From an uncultured Sphingobium sp. (GTDB lineage: Bacteria; Pseudomonadota; Alphaproteobacteria; Sphingomonadales; Sphingomonadaceae), in assembly GCA_913773715.1 (NCBI GenBank), contig CAJYHD010000050.1:1-5050 (forward strand): a DNA stretch of 5,050 nucleotides, read 5' to 3'. The position numbers and the translations under genes are program-made. Under the pieces are notes generated by a model. The model was given only the letters and a program-made list of their open reading frames with translations, was not told where the DNA came from and ran no database searches. This document shows, piece by piece, positions 1 to 5,050 of this stretch. Position 1 is the first letter of the stretch. The number at the start of each line of letters is the position of its first letter.

Positions 1-2
1 GT

Positions 3-35
3 GCGCCGGAGCAAAATTGCCAGGATCCCCGGCGC
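3..35. repeat. 7-bp inverted repeat at the left edge
   Basis: A perfect 7-bp inverted repeat is visible: GCGCCGG at 3-9 and CCGGCGC at 29-35, separated by 19 nt. RNA from either strand could fold into a GC-rich stem, but no T-run follows on either side within view. It lies outside any gene I can support and could be part of the 3' region of a neighbouring gene beyond the left edge. The long spacer and the high GC content make chance occurrence quite possible, so no function is assigned. Confidence 0.2.
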
Positions 36-77
36 TGGTGCCGAACGAACGGAAGGCGAGGCACGGAAGGTCCAAAG

Positions 78-99
78 GCCGCTGATACAGGTTAGCGGC
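78..99 (-). terminator. Possible terminator hairpin after the minus-strand operon
   Basis: The arms GCCGCT (78-83) and AGCGGC (94-99) pair perfectly, and the stem can be extended inward by a G-U, an A-U and a U-G pair to leave a 4-nt loop. It begins about 10 nt beyond the stop codon of the Crp/Fnr gene (109-111), which is where an operon terminator would lie. On the minus strand the stem is followed only by CCTTTGG, so the U-tract is poor. On the plus strand it is followed after a few bases by CTTTTC. It could therefore serve a convergent gene from the left, or both. The rest of 1-108 shows no supportable gene. Confidence 0.35.
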
Positions 100-108
100 A
101 GGCGCTTT

Positions 109-831
109 TCAGAACGGGCGGGCCGACACGCGCGGCGATACCCTCTCGACGCGCATGGCAAGGCGCTCGACATTGGGCAGTTCCACCCGCCCGCGCTCCC
201 AGATGATGTCGCCTTGGCTCCGCGCCTGTCGAAGCGTCCGGTTGATATGCACCGCCGTCAATCCCAGCGCGTCGCCCACCATTTCCTGCGTCAGCGGAAT
301 TGCGAAACGTCCGTCCTGCGCCAGTTCCGCCAGTTCGAGCCGTTCGTTCAATTCCAGGAACAGGTCGCCGATCCGCTCTTGCGCGTTAAGTCGCCCGAGC
401 CGCGTGATCTGTGCCAGCAGATACGCTTCCTCCAACGCGCGGCTGATCCCGTAGATCTGCGCGAGGCTCGTCCCAGCTTTCGCGAGAGGCGCATGGGCAA
501 CCGTCATGTCGGTAAGGGCAACAACGGTCGATACCGCCGCTGGATGACGATGGAGGCACATGCCGATAAGGTCGCCGGGCAGCAGGAAACTCATGAACTG
601 ACGCCGACCATCGTCCATCAATCGGACACGTGCCGCCCACCCCTCCAGGATCAGCAACGGTTCGGCGATCGCTCGCCCTTCGACCAGCAATTCGCGTCCG
701 GTCCGCACGCCATGGCCTTTCGCCATCGCGGCGAGCAAACTCGTTTCGTCCGGCGGGTCCATAGCGCCGAGCGCAGATAACCGCCGATAGCCGGGCGGCA
801 AGACCGGCGTTTTGTCCCGTTGCGGGTTCAC
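109..831 (-). CDS. Crp/Fnr-family transcriptional regulator
   Basis: A 240-residue DNA-binding regulator of the Crp/Fnr superfamily, cytosolic and presumably dimeric. A cyclic-nucleotide-binding-like beta-roll covers about residues 40-120, including GRELLVEGRA, LEGWAARVRLMDDGRRQ and LLPGDLIG. A dimerisation helix follows at about 125-160, then a C-terminal winged helix (HTH_Crp type) at about 150-220. Its recognition region reads LTQEMVGDALGLTAVHINRT at 180-199, close to the usual form of this subfamily. The Glu and Arg that contact cAMP in E. coli CRP are not present after the GDLIG turn (MCLHRHPAAVSTVVAL). The only cysteine is C92, so an FNR-type 4Fe-4S cluster is excluded; the ligand, if any, is unknown. 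The start is GTG at 831-829, whose first bases overlap the receiver's stop codon (GTGA), implying translational coupling. An in-frame ATG at 762-760 (residue 24) is the main alternative. It is the last gene of the operon. The family call is firm; the regulon is unknown. Confidence 0.93.
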   Translation of the reverse strand: MNPQRDKTPVLPPGYRRLSALGAMDPPDETSLLAAMAKGHGVRTGRELLVEGRAIAEPLLILEGWAARVRLMDDGRRQFMSFLLPGDLIGMCLHRHPAAVSTVVALTDMTVAHAPLAKAGTSLAQIYGISRALEEAYLLAQITRLGRLNAQERIGDLFLELNERLELAELAQDGRFAIPLTQEMVGDALGLTAVHINRTLRQARSQGDIIWERGRVELPNVERLAMRVERVSPRVSARPF

Positions 832-1199
832 GAAATGTCAGCCGAAAGTAGCCGTCTTGCCATCTGCACGATGTCATGGGGCGTGAAGGGCTTACCAATG
901 CGAGCCTCCGCCCGATACCGTTGGGGCAAGGACCCCCGATCATAGTCAGTGACGAACATGAAAGGCACGGCGCGACGCAACAGCACATCGGCCACCTCGA
1001 AACTCTGCTCCCCCTCCAGATTGACGTCGAGGACCGCGAGATCGATCGGGTCGCTGGCCAGCGCCAGACCTTGCGACAGGCTGCCGACAGGTCCGATGAC
1101 GATCGCATCCTGATCCGACAGCAATTGCCGGATGTCGGATGCTATGAAATATTCGTCTTCCAGCACGAGTACGCGCTTGCCTGCCAGACAGCCGGGCAT
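828..1199 (-). CDS. Single-domain response regulator (receiver only)
   Basis: A 123-residue CheY-like receiver with no output domain. The phosphorylation site is complete: acidic residues E14-D15-E16 (LVLEDEYFIA), acceptor D58 in AVLDVNLEGE, T84 in FVTDYD and K103 in IGKPF. The sequence P79-F-M-F-V-T-D-Y86 closely resembles the PFxFATGY motif of the alphaproteobacterial FATGUY receivers (SdrG, MrrA type), but with Val for Ala and Asp for Gly. Such receivers are known as phosphate shuttles or modulators for HRXXN kinases of the general stress response. Its place 1 nt after the kinase gene makes that kinase the likely phosphodonor. It starts at ATG 1199-1197 behind a strong Shine-Dalgarno inside the kinase's last codons, and its stop overlaps the GTG of the Crp/Fnr gene. 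With no DNA-binding domain it must act through a protein partner or as a phosphate sink. Family certain; role inferred. Confidence 0.95.
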   Translation of the reverse strand: MPGCLAGKRVLVLEDEYFIASDIRQLLSDQDAIVIGPVGSLSQGLALASDPIDLAVLDVNLEGEQSFEVADVLLRRAVPFMFVTDYDRGSLPQRYRAEARIGKPFTPHDIVQMARRLLSADIS

Positions 1200-1200
1200 G

Positions 1201-4200
1201 TCATGGCTCCTTCCATGGATCGACCGCCGCCAGAGGGTCCGATAACGGGACGGAAATCGTGCAGCGGATACCGTTTCCGCGAAATTCCAGGCTGGTCTCA
1301 GCGCCCAGACGATATGGCAAAGCTTCCTCGATCAATTCGCTGCCAAAGCCATGTCGCGATGGGTTGACTGATAGCACAGGAACGCCCTGTTCCATCCATG
1401 TTATGTTCAGCTTCCGCGTTTCTCCATCACCTATGTTAACCGACCACTCGACCGACAGCGATGCAGCTTCGAAGCGAAGAGCGCCATATTTCAGTGCGTT
1501 GGTTGTCAATTCATGGATCGCGAGGCCGATCGTTTCCGCCAGCCGCGATGGCAGGGTGATGTGCGGACCACCGATGAAAAGGCGCGGCCCGTCGCTGATC
1601 CCGACACTGAGAAGCTCGTCGCGGATCATGGTTTCCAGATCGACGATGCCCAAAGCGGTCTGCGTGACGACGATTTGCGTCCGCGCCAGCGAGTCGAGTC
1701 GTCCTTTGAAGTGGTTCGCCAGTTCCTCCGCCGAACCGTTCATGTCCATGGTGCGCGAAAAAACCGATCGGACGACGGACAGGATGTTGCGGACGCGATG
1801 CTGCAATTCGGCGACGAGCACTGTCTGGCGTTCCTCCCACTCGCGGCGTTCCGTAGTGTCGACCATCGCACCGATCATGCGGAGCGGCTGCCCCGATCTG
1901 TCGTAGAAGAAGCGACCTCGCCCGGCCAGCCAGCGCACCGTGCCATCGGGGTGAACGACGCGGAACTCCCGCGCATAATCCTCATGCCATTCCATGGCGC
2001 GCCTCAGCGCGTTTTCCGCGCCTTCGCGATCATCGGGATGCAGCCGCTTCGCCCAATTCTCGTAGCTCGGCGTCACCTCGCCGACATCATAGCCTTCCAT
2101 ACGGAAATGTTCGTCCGACCAGTGAAGCTCGCCAGTGACGACATTCCAGTCCCACAGGCCGAGCTGCCCCACCTCGACCGCGCTGCGCAGCCGACCTTCG
2201 CTTCGTTCCAGTTGCTGCTGCGCCAGCTTGGCGTCGGTCACATCCTCGCTGATGCCGCCGATCATGCTGACCCGGCCAGCCTCGTCGCGCATCGGGAAGT
2301 CGATGTTGCGAAGCCAGCGGGTCGCGCCGTCCGACGCGCGGCGAATGCGATATTCGAAGCTGACATGCTCGCCACCGCGCACCTTTTCGATGGCGGCGAG
2401 CGCATCGGGCCGGTCTTCGGGAAGCACGAAATTCAGCCAGTTGCCGAAATCGTCGCCGGAGCAGGCCTTCTTGCGGCTGAGGCCATAGATCGTTTCGAAT
2501 GCCGGCGTCAGATATTGCCATTGCAGCGTTTCGGCATCGCGGATCCACAGCACGCCGCGTGACGCTTCGCCGAACTGCCGGAACCGCTCCTCGCTGCGCA
2601 TCCGCGCACCCATCAGGCGGTAGTGCGCGATGACGATCGCTGCCGTCTGCGTGATCATCGCCGCCAGTTCGATGTCCATGGCGCTCGGCACGCGCGGCTT
2701 GGCAAAGCAGAGCGCGAAAGATCCGACGAGGCGCCCCGCCGCCGTCTCGATCGGAAAGGACCAACAGGCCCGCACGGCTGAGGTCCGTGCAAGATCGGCG
2801 TGTTGCCCCCACCAGTCGTCCTCCGAAATATCGGCGGTAAGGATCGGCTTGCCCGACGCCATAGCTCGTTCGCATGCCAACGCCTCGGGCGAAGGCGCGG
2901 CATCGCGGGCGACTGCAGCATAGGCGTGGGCCAGACCCACGACGCGTACGAACTGGTCGCCGCTTTCATCCGCGACGAAAAAGGTGCAGCGGCATCCATC
3001 CTGCGCCGGATCGGTCATCAGCTTCGCCAACACACCCAGCGCGACGGCGAGCGGTCCTCCGTTCATCGCGATCTGAAATGCTTCCTTCTGGGCCGCGAGG
3101 CTGGCTTGGCTGCGACGCATGGCCGCGGCGTTTTTGCGCAATGCCGCTGCGGAGCGCGATTCCAGCACCGCAGTCCAGCAGCGTTCGGCCACCTGCGCGA
3201 CGAGGTCGCCATCCGCTAACGACCAGATCCGTGGGCTGGCGCACTGGACGCTGATCCCGCCGATGATCCGACCGTCGCGGATGACCGGCGCAGTGACGAA
3301 AGCCCGCAGCCCTGCGGCAACACAGGCGCTTCGGTCGGCGGCGGGCAGATCGCAGAGATCGGCGACGCAGACCGGCTTTTGCGCCCGCCCTTCGGGCACG
3401 AAAGCGCCTGCAATTTCCGCCCCGTGCGCGCATTCGATCTCGACCAGACGATCGGACCTGACGCGATAGGCGATCACGCGGTCGACATGCATTTGCGTCG
3501 CCAGCATCGACAAGGCCAGCGTCTGCATCGCGGCGGGATCGGCGGCGGATCGCAGTGCGTCGGTCAGGCGCAACAGAAATGCCTGCCGATCCTCTCCGTC
3601 GCGCAGAGCCTGCTCCAGCCGCTTCCGTTCGGTAATGTCGAGATGGACGCCAAGCAATCGCGTGGCTCGCCCCTGCGCGTCCCGCTCGATATCGGCGCGC
3701 GCGTTGATCCAGCGGACCGCGCCGTCCGACGGCCGGACTATGCGATATTCGCCATCATAGCTGACGCCGTCGCCCGAAAGGGCGCTCATCAGATTTTGTT
3801 CGGCACGATCGCGATCGTCAGGATGGACACGCGCACGCCAGTCGGCATGGCTTTCCGCAGGAGCGTCGGCGGGCAGCCCATGAAGCCGCAGATATTCGGG
3901 CGAGCGCCAGCTCCGCAATCCGCCGGTGATGCCGATGTCCAGGCCGCCCACCTCGCCGATCCGCTGAACCCGGACGAAATCGGCTTCCCGCTGCCGAAGC
4001 ATCTCGTTTTGAAGAGATCGCTCGGTCACGTCGCGCAGGATGAGCGCCAGGCCCTCGTCCAGACGCGCGATCGAGATGTCGAGGGTCAACTTGCGCGCAT
4101 CATCGCGACAGGGAACCCGCTGCGCCTCCCCGGTGGAGACAACGGCGTCGAGCGCGTCGCCGACCTCATCCAACGACAAATAGCGGGAAAGCGTCTCCCC

Positions 4201-4362
4201 GCCCTCCCCCAGCAGGGCGTTGAAGGCGCGATTGGCGGCGACGATCCTGTAGTCCTGTCGCCCCGCTGACCCCGCTTCCATCGGCTCGACCAGACAGAGG
4301 CCGTCATCAAGCTGCTCAAAAGCCTGGCGATACCAGTCGGAAAGACTCGAAGGCGATGCCAT
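1201..4362 (-). CDS. Multi-PAS/GAF HWE-family sensor histidine kinase
   Basis: A 1053-residue soluble sensor kinase; no hydrophobic stretch long enough for a membrane segment or signal peptide is seen, so it senses in the cytosol. Domains in order: degenerate PAS (about 10-112), PAS_3 with PAC (about 138-246), GAF (about 260-405), second GAF (about 430-580), PAS (about 590-712), PAS_3 (about 722-838), and the kinase core (about 848-1040). Short charged linker helices join them, such as 400-430 and 705-728. The H-box is AELQHRVRN with phospho-acceptor H855, an HRXXN motif. The ATPase has the N-box IHELTTNALKYG (H950, N955), W989-M-E991 and the glycine turn HGFGSELIE at 1004-1012. The N-box His and the WxE are the defining marks of the HWE family (PF07536). 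No LOV cysteine motif or bilin-lyase type motif is evident, so the signal is unknown. The start is ATG 4362-4360, with no clear Shine-Dalgarno. It is the first gene of the operon with the receiver and Crp/Fnr genes. HRXXN kinases often feed the PhyR stress pathway; that role is inferred here. Confidence 0.95.
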   Translation of the reverse strand: MASPSSLSDWYRQAFEQLDDGLCLVEPMEAGSAGRQDYRIVAANRAFNALLGEGGETLSRYLSLDEVGDALDAVVSTGEAQRVPCRDDARKLTLDISIARLDEGLALILRDVTERSLQNEMLRQREADFVRVQRIGEVGGLDIGITGGLRSWRSPEYLRLHGLPADAPAESHADWRARVHPDDRDRAEQNLMSALSGDGVSYDGEYRIVRPSDGAVRWINARADIERDAQGRATRLLGVHLDITERKRLEQALRDGEDRQAFLLRLTDALRSAADPAAMQTLALSMLATQMHVDRVIAYRVRSDRLVEIECAHGAEIAGAFVPEGRAQKPVCVADLCDLPAADRSACVAAGLRAFVTAPVIRDGRIIGGISVQCASPRIWSLADGDLVAQVAERCWTAVLESRSAAALRKNAAAMRRSQASLAAQKEAFQIAMNGGPLAVALGVLAKLMTDPAQDGCRCTFFVADESGDQFVRVVGLAHAYAAVARDAAPSPEALACERAMASGKPILTADISEDDWWGQHADLARTSAVRACWSFPIETAAGRLVGSFALCFAKPRVPSAMDIELAAMITQTAAIVIAHYRLMGARMRSEERFRQFGEASRGVLWIRDAETLQWQYLTPAFETIYGLSRKKACSGDDFGNWLNFVLPEDRPDALAAIEKVRGGEHVSFEYRIRRASDGATRWLRNIDFPMRDEAGRVSMIGGISEDVTDAKLAQQQLERSEGRLRSAVEVGQLGLWDWNVVTGELHWSDEHFRMEGYDVGEVTPSYENWAKRLHPDDREGAENALRRAMEWHEDYAREFRVVHPDGTVRWLAGRGRFFYDRSGQPLRMIGAMVDTTERREWEERQTVLVAELQHRVRNILSVVRSVFSRTMDMNGSAEELANHFKGRLDSLARTQIVVTQTALGIVDLETMIRDELLSVGISDGPRLFIGGPHITLPSRLAETIGLAIHELTTNALKYGALRFEAASLSVEWSVNIGDGETRKLNITWMEQGVPVLSVNPSRHGFGSELIEEALPYRLGAETSLEFRGNGIRCTISVPLSDPLAAVDPWKEP
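1207..1212 (-). promoter_or_regulatory. Strong Shine-Dalgarno for the response regulator
   Basis: AAGGAG on the minus strand lies 7 nt upstream of the receiver's ATG (1199-1197), within the final codons of the kinase gene. It settles the receiver start and shows that the receiver has its own efficient initiation site. Neither the kinase (ATG 4362) nor the Crp/Fnr gene (GTG 831) has a comparable site, so the receiver is probably made in excess of both. Confidence 0.75.
2323..2356 (-). repeat. Intragenic repeat copy in the third PAS domain
   Basis: This stretch of the kinase gene shares two exact blocks with 3718-3751 at the same internal spacing: CGCGCCGTCCGACG (2323-2336) and ATGCGATATTCG (2345-2356). 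It encodes the EYRIRRASDGATRW segment of the PAC motif. The identity at DNA level, including third codon positions, suggests that two of the PAS domains arose by, or were homogenised through, an internal duplication. Confidence 0.6.
3718..3751 (-). repeat. Intragenic repeat copy in the second PAS domain
   Basis: This is the partner of 2323-2356: CGCGCCGTCCGACG at 3718-3731 and ATGCGATATTCG at 3740-3751, again 22 nt from the start of one block to the start of the other. It encodes EYRIVRPSDGAVRW of the second PAS domain. The corresponding segment of the fourth PAS domain (FRVVHPDGTVRW) has diverged and lacks both blocks. Confidence 0.6.
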
Positions 4363-4399
4363 TGGCGCAAGCCTAAAGCAAAGTTGGCGTGATGCCCAA

Positions 4400-4416
4400 G
4401 GGTTCGGCGCTAACCC
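4400..4416. promoter_or_regulatory. Inverted repeat GGGTT-N7-AACCC, possible operator
   Basis: GGGTT (4400-4404) and AACCC (4412-4416) form an inverted repeat with a 7-bp spacer, whose outer G and C at 4406 and 4410 also match. It lies about 38 bp upstream of the kinase start and about 105 bp upstream of the flavoprotein start, a sensible place for a dimeric regulator. A 5-bp repeat of this kind is expected about once by chance in a region this size, so this is only a candidate. Confidence 0.22.
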
Positions 4417-4474
4417 AGGTCTTCTCCCTGTCGGAAAATGGATTGCCCCTGTGCAGCGCCGGGTAAATCGGCCA

Positions 4475-4488
4475 AGATGTCGCCATCT
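4475..4488. promoter_or_regulatory. AGATG-N4-CATCT palindrome upstream of the flavoprotein gene
   Basis: AGATG (4475-4479) and CATCT (4484-4488) are separated by 4 bp, the same 5-4-5 geometry as many Crp/Fnr boxes (for example TTGAT-N4-ATCAA), although the bases differ. It lies 32 bp upstream of ATG 4521. It could be an operator for the Crp/Fnr protein encoded nearby, or a small leader hairpin. Chance occurrence is possible. Confidence 0.2.
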
Positions 4489-4520
4489 ATGCAGAGCCTC
4501 TCTTCAGAAATGTGCTGCCA

Positions 4521-5050
4521 ATGATGCGCATGGACCACGCCGCCATCGTGGGCGGCGGATTTTCCGGCGTATTGCTGGCGATCAACCTGCTACGTCACGG
4601 CAATGTGCGCGTCACGCTGATCGAGCGGCGGGAAGGGCGACTGGGTCGCGGCCTTGCTTATGGCGCGGCAGGCGCAGACCATGTGCTGAACGTGCGCGCC
4701 GCCAATATGAGCGCCCTACCCGATCAGCCCGATCATTTCGCCCGCTGGCTCGAAGCCAACGAGCGGGGGCAGGAAGGCAGCTTCGCCACCCGCCGCGACT
4801 ATGGCGCTTATCTTTGCGAAATGCTCGACGATGCGCAACGTGCGTCCGGCGAGCGGCTAACCGTGCGGGTGGGCGAAGTGGTCGATGTCGCAGCCGATAA
4901 CGATGGCGCGGTGCTGAGATTCGGAACTGGCGAAGCCCTGCGTGCCGATGTCGCGGTTCTGGCGCCGGGGAATTTGCCGCCGCACGATCTTTCGATCTTC
5001 GCCGGGATACCGCGCCCTGCCTATATGAACGACCCCTGGGCTGCGGGTTT
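4521..5050 (+). CDS. FAD/NAD(P)-binding oxidoreductase, YdhS-like (3' end beyond window)
   Basis: The first 176 codons of a flavoprotein of the PF13454 (NAD_binding_9) type; E. coli YdhS is a relative of unknown reaction. A Rossmann fold opens the protein: AAIVGGGFSG (G11, G13, G16), with E35 at the end of the second strand (VTLIER) placed to bind the FAD ribose. The family block GRGLAYG (42-48) follows, then HVLNVRAANMSALPDQPDHF (54-73), and LAPGNLPP (147-154) near the second strand-turn of the FAD domain. No signal peptide is seen, so it is probably cytosolic. The C-terminal part is cut off by the window edge. Start choice: ATG 4521 is followed by in-frame ATGs at 4524 and 4530, and GTG 4512 is also possible; no strong Shine-Dalgarno separates them. 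The gene is divergent from the kinase operon and shares its 158-bp control region, which suggests but does not show co-regulation. Substrate unknown. Confidence 0.88.
   Translation, partial: MMRMDHAAIVGGGFSGVLLAINLLRHGNVRVTLIERREGRLGRGLAYGAAGADHVLNVRAANMSALPDQPDHFARWLEANERGQEGSFATRRDYGAYLCEMLDDAQRASGERLTVRVGEVVDVAADNDGAVLRFGTGEALRADVAVLAPGNLPPHDLSIFAGIPRPAYMNDPWAAG

Larger units (their letters stand above)
4363..4520. promoter_or_regulatory. Divergent promoter region between kinase operon and flavoprotein gene
   Basis: These 158 bp separate two genes that start in opposite directions, so promoters for both must lie here or just inside. No convincing sigma-70 pair is visible on either strand, and no GGAAC element of an EcfG-type general stress promoter was found on either strand. 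The hexamer TTGGCG occurs at 4362-4367 and again at 4384-4389, 22 bp apart or about two helical turns. The second copy begins a TTGG (4384-4387) to CCAA (4396-4399) inverted repeat. No open frame here looks like a small gene. Confidence 0.55.

Noticed and set aside
1..780. Open plus-strand frame of 259 codons
   Set aside because: It lies opposite the Crp/Fnr gene for most of its length, its translation is rich in Arg, His and Gln with no recognisable domain, and the opposite strand encodes a clear family member. It is an antisense shadow typical of high-GC DNA.
1513..2562. Long plus-strand open frame of 349 codons opposite the kinase
   Set aside because: The minus strand encodes continuous PAS and kinase domains through this region. 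The plus-strand translation has no domain pattern and no start context.
2960..3585. Bacteriophytochrome-type chromophore GAF
   Set aside because: The first GAF resembles those of phytochrome-like kinases in general outline, but no characteristic PASDIP-type motif or chromophore-binding N-terminal Cys context is seen, and no PHY domain follows.
3379..4269. Plus-strand open frame of 296 codons opposite the kinase N-terminal half
   Set aside because: Same reasoning: antisense to the PAS-PAS-GAF coding sequence, no recognisable motifs, and amino-acid makeup typical of a shadow frame.
4371..4399. Sigma-70 promoter for the kinase operon (TTGGGC with a hexamer 17 nt downstream, minus strand)
   Set aside because: The -10 candidate TTAGGC matches the consensus poorly and would place the transcript start almost at the start codon. 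Not convincing.
4363..4520. EcfG-type general stress promoter
   Set aside because: I searched by eye for GGAAC with a downstream GTT at 16-17 nt on both strands. Only GGAAA on the plus strand and CGAAC on the minus strand were found, without the partner element.
4451..4900. Plus-strand open frame overlapping the flavoprotein gene in another frame
   Set aside because: The Arg-, Cys- and Ala-rich translation has no motif, whereas the frame starting at 4521 shows a clear FAD-binding Rossmann fold.

Overview
The window is high-GC DNA (clearly above 60 %) with no ribosomal, tRNA, CRISPR or insertion-sequence signature. The mix of genes points to an alphaproteobacterium, most likely a sphingomonad: an HWE-type histidine kinase with an HRXXN H-box, a lone receiver domain with a FATGUY-like motif, and a Crp/Fnr protein of the type often found beside such kinases. 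The assignment rests on protein style, not on a marker gene.

Layout. Positions 1-108 hold no gene I can support, only two inverted repeats; the one at 78-99 may be the terminator of the operon to its right. Positions 109-4362 form one compact operon on the minus strand, transcribed from right to left. It encodes a 1053-residue soluble sensor kinase (PAS-PAS-GAF-GAF-PAS-PAS-HWE kinase), then after 1 nt a 123-residue single-domain response regulator, then with a 4-nt overlap a 240-residue Crp/Fnr-family DNA-binding protein. Positions 4363-4520 are a 158-bp divergent intergenic region with several short imperfect or spaced inverted repeats. From 4521 a plus-strand gene for an FAD/NAD(P)-binding oxidoreductase (PF13454/YdhS-like) runs off the right edge.

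How the genes may work together (inference). The kinase reads a cytosolic signal through six sensory domains and autophosphorylates on His855. The receiver, with Asp58 intact, is the obvious phosphate acceptor but has no output domain. The Crp/Fnr protein is the only DNA-binding protein of the operon; it lacks the key cAMP contacts and the Fe-S cysteines of FNR, so its ligand or partner is unknown. Kinases and receivers of these two classes feed the PhyR-NepR-EcfG general stress response in alphaproteobacteria, so this set may be an accessory input to that network or a self-contained three-part switch. The divergent flavoprotein gene is a natural candidate target because it shares the control region.

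Nothing here is a demonstrably new system. The most interesting point is the tight coupling of a many-domain HRXXN kinase, an atypical FATGUY-like receiver and a Crp/Fnr protein with no recognised ligand.
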